Source: Pyrinomonadaceae bacterium MAG19_C2-C3
GTDB lineage: Bacteria; Acidobacteriota; Blastocatellia; Pyrinomonadales; Pyrinomonadaceae
DNA length: 53,066 bases
NCBI GenBank assembly: GCA_024330265.1
Contig: JANDLT010000036.1
Span: 1 to 53,066, forward strand
Direction: 5' to 3'
A program made the position numbers and the translations under genes. The notes beneath the pieces are model-generated. The model ran no database searches and was not told the DNA's origin. It saw nothing but the letters and a program-made list of their open reading frames with translations. Positions within the stretch are counted from its first letter, which is position 1. Every line of letters begins with the position of its first letter. Of the stretch, positions 9,186 through 17,771 are shown one piece after another.

Positions 9186-9692
9186 ATGCAACCACCCGAC
9201 GCCAACGCTCTCTCCTCAACCAATCGCATACTCGAACGCTCGCGCCTCATCGCGCGCATTGCGATTGCGCGCCGTGACCGCAAACGCATCGTGCTGGCGA
9301 ACGGTTGTTTCGATGTGCTTCATGTCGGACACATACGCTATCTCGAAGCCGCACGCGCGCAAGGAGATTTGCTTGTCGTCGGTATTAATTCCGACGAGCA
9401 AGCGCGACGGCTCAAGGGGGAACACCGCCCGTTTGTGCCGGAACGTGAACGCGCCGAAGTCATCGCCGCACTCCGCTTCGTGGACATCGTGACCGTCTTC
9501 ACCGAACCGACGGTCGAAGCTCTGCTGCTCGCCCTCAAGCCTGATATTCACGCCAAAGGCACGGACTACACCGAAGACACCGTTCCCGAACGCGACGTGG
9601 TGCGCTCATACGGCGGGCGCGTCCTCATCGTCGGCGACCCGAAAGACCATTCATCAACGGAGATTCTTAAGAAGGTGATGAGTGACGAGTGA
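9186..9692 (+). CDS. rfaE2: Heptose 1-phosphate adenylyltransferase (RfaE2 / HldE C-terminal domain)
   Basis: Cytidylyltransferase-fold enzyme that joins AMP to D-glycero-beta-D-manno-heptose 1-phosphate to give ADP-heptose. The nucleotide-binding HxGH is seen in NGCFDVLHVGHIRYLEAA, and the second motif region as IVGDPKDHSSTEILKK (the ISSTxI-like motif). The length of 168 residues fits the stand-alone RfaE2 type. It forms the operon's second half of a split HldE. The epimerase HldD and isomerase GmhA are not in this window. Confidence 0.92.
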   Translation: MQPPDANALSSTNRILERSRLIARIAIARRDRKRIVLANGCFDVLHVGHIRYLEAARAQGDLLVVGINSDEQARRLKGEHRPFVPERERAEVIAALRFVDIVTVFTEPTVEALLLALKPDIHAKGTDYTEDTVPERDVVRSYGGRVLIVGDPKDHSSTEILKKVMSDE

Positions 9693-9737
9693 CAAGATAA
9701 AATCCGGTCACTCATCACTCATCGCTCATCACTGCTC
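9677..9737. repeat. Intergenic heptamer-type repeat (GAGTGAC / TCATCAC)
   Basis: GATGAGTGACGAGTGAC is followed, after an AT-rich spacer, by CACTCATCACTCATCGCTCATCACT-like units. These form both a tandem and an inverted arrangement across the rfaE2 stop and the gap to waaC. Traces of the same motif occur at 13745-13755 and 14100-14120. Confidence 0.6.
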
Positions 9738-10856
9738 ATGCACATCCTCATTGTCAAACTCGGCAGCATAGGCGACATCGTACACACGCTTCCGGCGGTC
9801 GCGGCGATGCGCGAAGGCTTGCCCGGTGCGCGTATCGCGTGGGCGGTTGAACGGCGTGCGGCGGAGATTCTGCGCGGCTCGATCGTGATTGACGATTTGA
9901 TTGAACTCGATACTAAGTCCTTGCGTCGGGTTGAAAGTGCTTTGCGCGGCGATTGGTCTTGGACGACACAACTGAAAAGTCTGCGTCGTGCGCGGTTCGA
10001 TGTCGCGCTTGATTTTCAAGGCTTGTGGAAGTCCGCCGCCGTCGCGTTTCTTTCGGGCGCAGAGCGACGTTACGGCTTCGCGGCTGATGCTTTGCGCGAA
10101 CCTGCAAGTCGCGTGCTGATGACACGGACATTCGACGTGCCGCCCGAAACGCATATCATCCGTAAAAATTTAACGCTCGCCCGCGAAGCACTCGGCATCG
10201 CTGTTTCGATGGACGAAAGGACGTGGAGTTTTCCGATTACTCCCGAAGCGAAACACGAAGCGGAAGCCGCGCACGTCGTATCGCAGGTCGGTCATAATTT
10301 CATAATTCTCAATCCGGGCGGCAACTGGTGGACGAAGCGTTGGAGCGCGGAACGCTTCGGCAAACTTGCCGATGAATTGTGGCGCACGCACAATCTCCCT
10401 TCCGTCATCACGCACAGTCCCGATGAACATGCTTTAGCCGAGCGCGTTGTCGCGGCAAGCGATATGGGAGCGGCACACGCGCACGCTGTGACGCTCAAAG
10501 GTTTCTTCGCCCTCGCGCGCAAGGCTCAAGTTTATGTCGGCGGCGATACGGGTCCGACGCACCTTGCGGTTGCTGCCGGTGCGCCCGTCGTCGGCTTGTT
10601 CGGTCCGACGGAGTGGTGGCGCAACGGCAGCCCGCGCCGCGATGACATCGTTGTCGAGCGAACGGACATAAGCTGCCGCGCGAACTGTCACCGTCGCGCG
10701 TGTGACCGTTGGGTGTGCATGGATATGGAAGTCGCGCGGGTGGCGCGGGCGGTGGCGGGGCGGCTTCGCGCGCGTGAAATTGAAACCGCTTTTACACGCA
10801 AAGAAGCGGCGACTAACGAAGCGGCAACGAGTGCCACGTTTGGAGCGGGAGTTTAG
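9738..10856 (+). CDS. waaC: LPS heptosyltransferase I (GT9 family)
   Basis: Transfers the first heptose from ADP-heptose to Kdo2-lipid A. The start MHILIVKLGSIGDIVHTLPA is the classic WaaC N-terminus, and FDVALDFQGLWKSA plus VGGDTGPTHLAVAAGAPVVGLFGPT are the conserved acceptor and donor motifs. The length of 372 is slightly above the usual ~320-350 because of a C-terminal basic tail after the Cys-rich segment (ISCRANCHRRACDRWVC). It lies 45 bases after rfaE2 and is followed after 2 bases by the methyltransferase at 10859. Confidence 0.9.
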   Translation: MHILIVKLGSIGDIVHTLPAVAAMREGLPGARIAWAVERRAAEILRGSIVIDDLIELDTKSLRRVESALRGDWSWTTQLKSLRRARFDVALDFQGLWKSAAVAFLSGAERRYGFAADALREPASRVLMTRTFDVPPETHIIRKNLTLAREALGIAVSMDERTWSFPITPEAKHEAEAAHVVSQVGHNFIILNPGGNWWTKRWSAERFGKLADELWRTHNLPSVITHSPDEHALAERVVAASDMGAAHAHAVTLKGFFALARKAQVYVGGDTGPTHLAVAAGAPVVGLFGPTEWWRNGSPRRDDIVVERTDISCRANCHRRACDRWVCMDMEVARVARAVAGRLRAREIETAFTRKEAATNEAATSATFGAGV

Positions 10857-10858
10857 CG

Positions 10859-11428
10859 ATGACGGAAAAGCGCGGCGGAGCATGGGCGCAAAGGTGGCGT
10901 GTGCCGCTCGGTTTTATGTGCGGCGCAATCACTTTGTTGCTGGCGCGCCCGCGAGTGGCGACGTTGATTATCGGCGGCATAATCGCCCTTTCGGGTTTGG
11001 CGTTGCGCGCGTGGGCGGCGGGACACATACGCAAAAACCGCGAACTGACGATGACGGGACCTTACGCTTACACGCGCAATCCGCTTTATCTGGGAAGCCT
11101 TCTTCTCGGCGCGGGTTTTCTCATCGCGGCGGCGAATCCGATTCTCGTCGTGCTGTTCGTCGTGCTGTTTGCGGGCATCTATCTTCCCGTGATGCGCGTC
11201 GAAGCCGGTGATTTAGCGCGTGTGTTTGCGGATGATTATCAAGCTTACGCCCGCGCCGTGCCGCTCTTGATTCCGCGCCTCACGCCGTACAGGGCTTCAG
11301 GTGCGACGAAGCATGCGAAGGTAGGTTTCGATAAAAATCTTTACCTTCGATACCGCGAGTATCAAGCCGCGATAGGACTGTTCTTCGCGCTCGCAATTCT
11401 CGTCATCAAGATGTTCTATTTCGCTTGA
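10859..11428 (+). CDS. Membrane methyltransferase, ICMT/PEMT-like family
   Basis: A 189-residue integral membrane protein with about four or five hydrophobic segments. It has the signature GPYAYTRNPLYLGSLLLGAGF and a downstream E-A-x(8)-FADDYQAYARAVP segment shared by bacterial isoprenylcysteine O-methyltransferase-like and phosphatidylethanolamine methyltransferase-like proteins, which use SAM at the membrane. It starts 2 bases after the waaC stop, so it is almost certainly the last gene of the heptose operon. The substrate is unknown. The context hints at a lipid or an envelope component, but no sequence feature proves it. Confidence 0.8.
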   Translation: MTEKRGGAWAQRWRVPLGFMCGAITLLLARPRVATLIIGGIIALSGLALRAWAAGHIRKNRELTMTGPYAYTRNPLYLGSLLLGAGFLIAAANPILVVLFVVLFAGIYLPVMRVEAGDLARVFADDYQAYARAVPLLIPRLTPYRASGATKHAKVGFDKNLYLRYREYQAAIGLFFALAILVIKMFYFA

Positions 11429-11474
11429 GCCAAGTGTGATTGAGGAGTTATCGTAATTCACCTGACGCGGTTCT

Positions 11475-11735
11475 GATTGTAGCCGCTTTCAAGCGGCTTT
11501 CTGCGAAGCGGCAGTTAGCCACGCGATTCATCGCGTGGACAATCAGCGCAAACATCGAAAGGGCGTTTCAACGTCCTTGTAGGAAAGTCGGCTTTAGCCA
11601 ATCGCTAAAGCGGGTGCGGGAAGGACGTTAAAACGCCCTTTTTGTTTTGGGCTTCCCCCAACCCAGCCGTGAACGGCTGGTCTAATCGCCGCTTCGCGGA
11701 AAGCCCGATGAATCGGGCTAAAAACCATTGCCGCG
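11475..11735. repeat. Cluster of short palindromes (REP-like)
   Basis: The gap after the heptose operon holds at least five small palindromes: AGCCGCTTTCAAGCGGCT, CCACGCGATTCATCGCGTGG, CCAGCCGTGAACGGCTGG, AGCCCGATGAATCGGGCT, and a larger inverted pair AAGGGCGTTTCAACGTCC / GGACGTTAAAACGCCCTT (about 11560-11640) that ends in a T-run and could act as a terminator. No gene is evident. Confidence 0.65.
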
Positions 11736-11752
11736 TAAGGTTGAGACACAAG

Positions 11753-12754
11753 ATGATGATTACCACAAAAGTTAATTACCGTTTGCCGCTTCGCAAGCTT
11801 TTATCTTGTTTGATATGCGCCTTATTGATTTTCTCCGGCGTCACGATGACCATTGCTTCCGTTCCTGATAGCGTGCGTGAGGGTGACTCACGCGAGGTAT
11901 CCATGCCCGACAAACTCCCGTTCGCGGCGAATGAACGACTAATTTACAGTGCCGAGTTTTCGCGTCTCTTATTGCGTGGTATTGACATCGCCGAAGTGCG
12001 TTTCGCGGCACACACGCCGGAAGCTTTGCCCGTCGCCCGTGATGAACAAAGCACGCGAGAAGTTTCCCCGTCACCCGTCGAAAATGAACACAACGACGAT
12101 GCGCGAACCAAGCCCGAAAAGAGCGATGCGGCTTTTCATTTCACCTGCGAGGTTTCATCGAGAAGCTGGTTTCAACGTCTGTTCAATTTGACTTTTCGTT
12201 TGTCCATGAAGTCGCTGGTTGACGCGAAAGCGTTTGCGGTCAGTCGTACACTAAAGCTTGAGGAACAGGGCAAGCGACACCGCGAAAGCGATGCCGTGTT
12301 TGACCGCGCGGAGAACATCGTGACGTGGACGGAGCGTAACCCCGTCGAACCGCACAACCCGCCGCGCGTCGTCCGCACGCCTTTGCAAGGCGCGACGCAA
12401 GATTTGGTTTCCGTGTTCTATTACTTACGCACGCAACCGCTCAAACCCGACACGCGCACCGAAATCACACTGAGCGATTCCGGTCAGATTTATCGCATCC
12501 CGCTTACCATCGGCAATCGAAGCAAACTGAAAACCGTGATTGGCGAGATTCCGGTCATCGAAGTGAAAGCCGACATGTTTGGCGAAGGGCGACCCTTACG
12601 CGGCAAAGGCTCTATGACTTTGTGGTTTAGCGACGACGCGCGACACGTTCCCGTTCGCGCCCGCATCACGAGCGAAGAAGGCACGCTCGACATCAAACTC
12701 AAGCAGATGACGGGCAACGACATCAAGGGCAAAGCCGTCACCCGCCCCGCCTAA
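11753..12754 (+). CDS. Secreted DUF3108-family protein
   Basis: A 333-residue exported protein. The chosen ATG gives a signal peptide (LRKLLSCLICALLIFSGVTMTIASV) and has an AAGG sequence ~12 bases upstream; a longer frame starting at 11642 would run through the upstream palindromes. The C-terminal two-thirds fit DUF3108: DLVSVFYYLRTQPLKPD, then VIEVKADMFGEGRPLRGKGSM and LWFSDDARHVPVRARITSEEG, a pattern seen in periplasmic proteins of unknown function often annotated beside cell-envelope genes. A charged, low-complexity linker (residues ~65-100) interrupts the N-terminal part. Confidence 0.75.
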   Translation: MMITTKVNYRLPLRKLLSCLICALLIFSGVTMTIASVPDSVREGDSREVSMPDKLPFAANERLIYSAEFSRLLLRGIDIAEVRFAAHTPEALPVARDEQSTREVSPSPVENEHNDDARTKPEKSDAAFHFTCEVSSRSWFQRLFNLTFRLSMKSLVDAKAFAVSRTLKLEEQGKRHRESDAVFDRAENIVTWTERNPVEPHNPPRVVRTPLQGATQDLVSVFYYLRTQPLKPDTRTEITLSDSGQIYRIPLTIGNRSKLKTVIGEIPVIEVKADMFGEGRPLRGKGSMTLWFSDDARHVPVRARITSEEGTLDIKLKQMTGNDIKGKAVTRPA

Positions 12755-12899
12755 AATTTCGATTCAATTTCCAACTCCACACACCATCATCAACGCGAGA
12801 ACATCGCGTATTGACACGTCGCGTGCAATCCCGTACAACTTGGCGCATCTACTTATCGTTTCCCGCTCTTCCATTTCAGTTGAAATTAAGGCTTACAGG

Positions 12900-13757
12900 A
12901 TGCGACTTTTTACCGGAAGCTCCGACCATTTAGCTCCCGCCACCGCGCTTGTCGAAGTTCAAGAAAAGCTTGACCTGCTGGCGATTGATGAACCCTTGCC
13001 CGAACCGCCCGCGCGCGACATCGTGCGTCTGCTCGTTCAATCGCCTTACCGTCTGCACCTTTACTGGAACTTCAAAACCGATCCGTTCACGATTGCCCGC
13101 CGCCAATTTCCGAATCGTGATTTTCGCTTTATGGTGCGCTTGCTCGATGCTTCGAGTGGTGAAATAACCGCGTCTGAAATCGCCGGATTTACGCGCAATT
13201 ACTGGTTCAACTCGCTCCCTGCGCGCACTTATCAAGCCGAAGTCGGGATGTTTTCCGAGTCGCGCCCGTTCATACGTTTGCTCGTTTCCGATTACGTTCA
13301 AACGCCGCGCGTCGGTGCTTCGCCCACCATTGCCGCCGCCAAAGAGTTCGCCGTCAGCACTCCCGATTTTATACAGATGCTCGACCGCTCCGGCTTCGTC
13401 GCCGATGCGTTCGATGTCGCTATGGAAGCCGCAGATGAAACGGCGCGCCGCGTGCTGCTTGAACATTTACTAAAAGATTTGAGCGCGGGGCAGACGATGT
13501 TCAAGGATTCGTTCATGCACACGGGAGCGCAAACCGAACTCAATCGTTTAATTGAAATGCTTGCCGCCGAACGCACCATCGAAGAAGTGCGCGCCATACT
13601 GTCATCGCTTCTCGCGCGCTGGTCTGCCGTCGCCATCGAAGCGGAAACGCAACGCCTTATCAGCCAAGCCCAATATGTCGTCGGCAGCCTCGTCAGTTCA
13701 CCAACCGACTTCAATCATCGCTGGCTACCAAGCATGAACGGAGGAAACGATGAGTGA
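12900..13757 (+). CDS. DUF4912 domain protein
   Basis: A 285-residue cytoplasmic protein. The DUF4912 core is recognisable near the N-terminus: DIVRLLVQSPYRLHLYWNF followed by FRFMVRLLDASSGEI and WFNSLPARTYQAEVGMFS. The C-terminal half is helical with no motif I recognise. The ATG at 12900 follows ACAGG; a TTG start 60 bases upstream is less likely. The next gene, after a palindromic element, is a GH57 branching enzyme, and DUF4912 is known to occur next to GH57 genes, so an accessory role in alpha-glucan metabolism is plausible. Confidence 0.75.
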   Translation: MRLFTGSSDHLAPATALVEVQEKLDLLAIDEPLPEPPARDIVRLLVQSPYRLHLYWNFKTDPFTIARRQFPNRDFRFMVRLLDASSGEITASEIAGFTRNYWFNSLPARTYQAEVGMFSESRPFIRLLVSDYVQTPRVGASPTIAAAKEFAVSTPDFIQMLDRSGFVADAFDVAMEAADETARRVLLEHLLKDLSAGQTMFKDSFMHTGAQTELNRLIEMLAAERTIEEVRAILSSLLARWSAVAIEAETQRLISQAQYVVGSLVSSPTDFNHRWLPSMNGGNDE

Positions 13758-13825
13758 TGAACGGCAATGCCAATTAAGTGTTAAGGGTATGGGCTGTCTT
13801 TAACTGCCACAGCGATGACCGAATG

Positions 13826-14053
13826 TAGCTGCGGCAGCAGCGACCAGACGGTAGCCCACAGCGTAAGCTGTGGGTAAGAATGTAGGTGAAGATTTCAAGC
13901 TACGGCAGTAGCGACAGAAATCCGGTGGAAGATTCCTCATACGGTATTCTTACGCTACTGCCGTAGCTTGAAAATCTTTATATACCTTTAACCCACAGTT
14001 ACGGCTTGCGCCTTCACTGTGGGCTACCGTCTTGTCGCTGCTACCGCAGCTAA
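13826..14053. repeat. Long palindromic element, family R3 copy 1 (GCTGCGGCAGCAGCG)
   Basis: Terminal inverted repeat TAGCTGCGGCAGCAGCGAC / GTCGCTGCTACCGCAGCTA, a second nested pair GTAGCCCACAG / CTGTGGGCTAC, and an inner pair TTCAAGCTACGGCAGTAGCG (13894-13913) / CGCTACTGCCGTAGCTTGAA (13953-13972). The whole ~228 bases can fold into one stem. It is flanked by GAATG on both sides (13821-13825 and 14054-14058), a possible 5-bp target duplication. A diverged copy is at 19809-20056. Confidence 0.85.
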
Positions 14054-14127
14054 GAATGCAAGGCACATGAAGTTTTCACTTTTGATTCGCGCAGATACAT
14101 AAACTCATCACTCATCACTTAACCACC

Positions 14128-15729
14128 GTGCCAAGCCTCTATTTCAGTCTTATCCTTCACGCGCACCTTCCCTTTGTGCGTCATCCCGAACACGAAGAAT
14201 TTCTCGAAGAAGATTGGTTCTATGAAGCCATCACCGAAGTCTATTTGCCTCTGCTGTTCGTCTTTACGAATCTGCACGAAGCGGGAGCGCGTCCGCGTTT
14301 CGCACTGAATCTTTCGCCGCCCTTATGCGAGATGCTCGCTGACGAATTGCTTCAATCGCGTTACGCGCGCCATCTCGCCAACCTGCTCGCCCTCGCGGAA
14401 AAAGAGGAGCGGCGCACGCGCGTTGAAGACGCGGAGTTTCATCCGGCGGCACAGATGTACGTTGATAATCTTCGCGCCGCAAGCGAACTCTGGCACAAGC
14501 GTTACGGCGGAAATCTCGTTCGTGCGTTTCGTGAATTACAGGACGCGGGCGTAATTGAAATCATCACCTGCGGAGCGACGCATGGATTCCTGCCGTTAAT
14601 TTCGACGACCGAAGCACGCCGCGCGCAAATCGAAATCGCGGTCATCAATTATCGCAAACACTTCGGACGCCACCCGCGCGGCATCTGGCTTCCCGAATGC
14701 GCCTATCAAGCGGGCGTCGAAACCCTGCTTGCGAACGCGGGCATCGAATACTTCATCTCCGATACGCACGCGATTCTTTACGGCGAACCGCGCCCGCGTT
14801 ACGGCGTTTTCGCGCCCGTCAAATGTCCGAACGGCGTGCATGTTTTCGCCCGTGACATGGATACCAGCCAGCAAGTCTGGTCGAGCATCATAGGCTATCC
14901 CGGCAACCCGGACTACCGCGAGTTTTATCGTGATATAGGTTGGGACGCCGATTATGAATTTCTCAAACCGCACCTTCACAAAGACGGCGACCGAAGACAT
15001 CTCGGCTTAAAATTTCACCGCATCACGGGGCGCGATGTCGCGCAACCGGACAAGTCGCCGTACATACCCGATTGGGCGCGCGCTCGCGCGGCGGAACACG
15101 GCGCGGACTTCGTTCACAAACGCATCGTGCAGGGACGAGAATTAAGTCACAGCTTTGACGGGCGCACACCGCTTGTCATCTCGCCCTACGATGCCGAACT
15201 TTTCGGTCACTGGTGGTACGAAGGCGTCCAGTTTCTCGATTTCGTTTTCCGCAATCTTCACACACACGAAGGCGATGTGCGCGCCCTCACACCCGGCGAC
15301 TACATAGACACCGGCACAAGCGTTCAAACGCAACAACCTTCCGATTCATCATGGGGCGCGGACGGCTATTTCAGAGTCTGGCTTAATGAAAACAACGCAT
15401 GGATGTACCCGCATCAACAAGTTGCCGAAGAACGCATGACCGAACTGGCGAATCGCTATGCCGGAAGCACAAACGAACTTCAGCATCGCGCCTTAACCCA
15501 AGCGGCGCGCGAACTTCTGCTCGCACAATCAAGCGACTGGGCGTTTCAGATTTATCAAGGCACAACGGTCGAATACGCCGCGCGCCGCTTCCGTTCGCAC
15601 GTTCGCCGCTTCACGACGCTTGCCGACGGCATCGAAGCGAACAACATTGATGAGGCACAACTCGCTGAAATGGAAGCGCGCGACAACATCTTTGCCGAAC
15701 TCGATTACCGTGTTTATTGCTCACGTTAA
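14128..15729 (+). CDS. GH57 glycoside hydrolase, 1,4-alpha-glucan branching enzyme type (DUF1957)
   Basis: Makes alpha-1,6 branches in glycogen-like alpha-glucan by a retaining transglycosylation. The protein starts SLILHAHLPFVRHPE (conserved region 1 of GH57). The nucleophile is expected at Glu190 in GIWLPECAYQAG, and the acid/base Asp355 in SPYDAELFGHWW. The C-terminal third (from ~residue 420) is the DUF1957-type helical domain with WLNENNAWMYPH. The length of 533 fits the Thermus-type branching enzyme. It starts at GTG. A debranching enzyme lies 24 kb away (39373). An alpha-amylase role is less likely given the DUF1957 domain. Confidence 0.88.
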   Translation: MPSLYFSLILHAHLPFVRHPEHEEFLEEDWFYEAITEVYLPLLFVFTNLHEAGARPRFALNLSPPLCEMLADELLQSRYARHLANLLALAEKEERRTRVEDAEFHPAAQMYVDNLRAASELWHKRYGGNLVRAFRELQDAGVIEIITCGATHGFLPLISTTEARRAQIEIAVINYRKHFGRHPRGIWLPECAYQAGVETLLANAGIEYFISDTHAILYGEPRPRYGVFAPVKCPNGVHVFARDMDTSQQVWSSIIGYPGNPDYREFYRDIGWDADYEFLKPHLHKDGDRRHLGLKFHRITGRDVAQPDKSPYIPDWARARAAEHGADFVHKRIVQGRELSHSFDGRTPLVISPYDAELFGHWWYEGVQFLDFVFRNLHTHEGDVRALTPGDYIDTGTSVQTQQPSDSSWGADGYFRVWLNENNAWMYPHQQVAEERMTELANRYAGSTNELQHRALTQAARELLLAQSSDWAFQIYQGTTVEYAARRFRSHVRRFTTLADGIEANNIDEAQLAEMEARDNIFAELDYRVYCSR

Positions 15730-15756
15730 TCGTTTCCGAAACATCCGTTCCCCGTC

Positions 15757-16560
15757 GTGACCATCAACCCACTAGCGAACAATCTTCCTTTAATCATCGG
15801 TCATCGCGGCGCGTCGTGTGTCGCACCGGAAAACACGCACGTCGCGTTCGAGCAGGCGATGCGCGACGGTGCGGACGGCATCGAGTTCGACGTGCGTTTA
15901 TCGAGCGACGGCATCCCTGTGTGCATTCACGACGCGGACTTGCGCCGCACGGGTGGACGCACCGCGCGGGTTGCCGACTTGACCGCGCATGAACTGACGC
16001 ATCACGCGGTCGGAGCGTGGTTCAACCGCCAATATCCCGAACGCGCCCGCGAAAATTTCATACATCAAACCATTCCGACGCTTGAACAAACGCTTGCGTG
16101 GGCGCGCGAGACGGGAACGATTCTCTACCCTGAACTCAAAACCGAAGCGGGCAATGCGTATTCGCTCGCCGCGCAAGTCGGACGCTTCATCGCGCGCTTC
16201 TCGCTGCTCTCAAGCGTTGTCGTCGAATCTTTCGACCTCGTCGCCGTGCGCGCCGTGCGTCAAGTTCACGCGGGGATTCGGACGGCGGCACTTTACGATT
16301 ATCATGCGCGCAGACATTTCCCCGTTCATAATTACATCGTCGAATCGGCAACAAAGAACGGTGCGAGTGAAGTCGCTCTGCATTACACTCTGGCGACACC
16401 GAAAGTCGTCGGGGCGGCGCGTGACGCCGGATTGGATGTCGTCATCTGGACGGTTGACGATACGATGTGGACGACACGCGCCGTCACACTCGGAATCAAA
16501 GCTTTAATCACCAATGACCCGGCGACGATGCGCGATGCTCTCGCCGCACGCCGTGAATAA
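15757..16560 (+). CDS. ugpQ: Glycerophosphodiester phosphodiesterase
   Basis: Hydrolyses deacylated phospholipids to sn-glycerol 3-phosphate plus an alcohol. The GDPD signature is complete: GHRGASCVAPENTHVAFEQA (His and Arg of the active site), DGIEFDVRLSSDGIPVCIHD (metal-binding Glu and Asp, and His), LYPELKTE, and the C-terminal VVIWTVDD. The 267-residue protein has no signal peptide, so it is cytoplasmic, UgpQ-like. It uses a GTG start 27 bases after the GH57 gene and is probably co-transcribed with it and with the AraC gene 8 bases further on. Confidence 0.9.
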   Translation: MTINPLANNLPLIIGHRGASCVAPENTHVAFEQAMRDGADGIEFDVRLSSDGIPVCIHDADLRRTGGRTARVADLTAHELTHHAVGAWFNRQYPERARENFIHQTIPTLEQTLAWARETGTILYPELKTEAGNAYSLAAQVGRFIARFSLLSSVVVESFDLVAVRAVRQVHAGIRTAALYDYHARRHFPVHNYIVESATKNGASEVALHYTLATPKVVGAARDAGLDVVIWTVDDTMWTTRAVTLGIKALITNDPATMRDALAARRE

Positions 16561-16568
16561 GCCGTGTT

Positions 16569-17519
16569 ATGAAGCTTGCCACTTCACACCCCGTTGATAA
16601 AATTCTTCGCCGCGCACACTACACGCTTCACTATCACAGCACGCCCGCGCGAACCGACGCGCGCCGTTCGGGTTCGTTGAACCAATCGTTTCAGTGGACG
16701 AACCACGCGACGCAAACCCACCGCGTCATGTTCCTACTCGAAGGCGAATGGACGTGGCAAATCGGGACGACGAAAGATGAAGACGCACCTCGCATCTTTT
16801 CCATTGCTTCCGGTGCTTCCGTCGCATCCGGCACGGCGCACGCGGGCGACGCGCTGCTTCTCGCTTCCGGCGTCACGGCTTCCACCGACGCTTCACCGCA
16901 TACCGACCACCACGCTTATCTTCTGCTCGAACTCAAGGCGCAAGTTTTACTTGATGCCGCCGTGCGCGCGAAACTCATTCGCGGCGAAACCGCGCTTGAT
17001 TTCCCACGCGCGCACGTCCACGACGATGCCGCTCTCGCCCACATCGCAAAATCTTTCACACGCGAACTCATCGCCGGAGAAGCGGGCATCGAACTCATCA
17101 CCGATGCTCTCGTCGAACAACTTCTCGTGCATCTCTTGCGTCGTCACACGATTTTCCGTCGTTCGGACGACCTCGAACTTTCGCGCGTCGGACTCGTTGA
17201 CCGTCGCATACGTCGCGCCATCGAATTGATGCACGCGCACCTTGACCGCGATTTGTCCGTCGAAGAACTCGCCACCGCCGCCTATCTTTCACCGTTTCAC
17301 TTCGCCCGTCTGTTCAAGAAAATCACCGGCACATCACCGCACGCTTACCTTGCGAATCTTCGCATCATCGCCGCCCAAGACCTTCTCGCCACGACCGATT
17401 TCCCTGTCACACGCATCGCCGGGCAAGTCGGCTTTGCGACCTCAAGCCACTTCGCCAAAGCCTTTCGCACCGCGACCGGCTTCACCCCGCGCGAATACCG
17501 TCGCCTCGTAATCAAGTAA
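16569..17519 (+). CDS. AraC-family transcriptional regulator
   Basis: A 316-residue regulator. The N-terminal ~200 residues form a cupin-like effector domain (SFQWTNHATQTHRVMFLLEGEWTW), and the C-terminal ~100 residues are the AraC double helix-turn-helix: LSVEELATAAYLSPFHFARLFKKITGTSPHAY, then the second HTH with FPVTRIAGQVGFATSSHFAKAFRTATGFTPREYR. It begins 8 bases after the GDPD gene on the same strand. Its effector and targets are unknown; candidates are the GDPD/GH57 unit upstream or the inositol-phosphate synthase downstream. Confidence 0.9.
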   Translation: MKLATSHPVDKILRRAHYTLHYHSTPARTDARRSGSLNQSFQWTNHATQTHRVMFLLEGEWTWQIGTTKDEDAPRIFSIASGASVASGTAHAGDALLLASGVTASTDASPHTDHHAYLLLELKAQVLLDAAVRAKLIRGETALDFPRAHVHDDAALAHIAKSFTRELIAGEAGIELITDALVEQLLVHLLRRHTIFRRSDDLELSRVGLVDRRIRRAIELMHAHLDRDLSVEELATAAYLSPFHFARLFKKITGTSPHAYLANLRIIAAQDLLATTDFPVTRIAGQVGFATSSHFAKAFRTATGFTPREYRRLVIK

Positions 17520-17545
17520 GAAGCAATCTCAATAATGCTTTCCCT

Positions 17546-17619
17546 CTCTGCGGTACTCTGCGTTAAGAAGTTTTTTGACGCAGAGTACCGCAGAGTTGAA
17601 GACGCAGAGTGCCGCAGAG
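17546..17619. repeat. Inverted/direct repeat ACGCAGAGTACCGCAGAG
   Basis: CTCTGCGGTACTCTGCGT (17546-17563) is followed by its reverse complement at 17578-17595 and a near-identical direct copy at 17602-17619. It lies between the AraC gene and ino1 and could form a hairpin with a TTTTTT-containing loop. Confidence 0.75.
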
Positions 17620-17771
17620 TTTTCAATCAAAAGCTATTTATGAGACGACTTGTAAAAGCATCTCGACCCGAACGGCAAGCACGCGACAAACATCAGCAAG
17701 AAATGACGAGAAGCCGCGTCTGTCTCCCGTTATCCTGTTTCAAACAAATACAAACAGGAGAACATCACCTA

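Noticed and set aside
9677..9737. CRISPR-like array from the repeated TCATCAC units, and similar units at 23345 and 43045
   Set aside because: Units are 7-12 bases with no spacers of constant length and no cas genes nearby; they are short sequence repeats.
17535..17771. N-terminal extension of inositol-3-phosphate synthase
   Set aside because: The in-frame extension runs through a palindromic repeat and has no homology-like content; the AGGAG-preceded ATG at 17772 gives the normal protein length.
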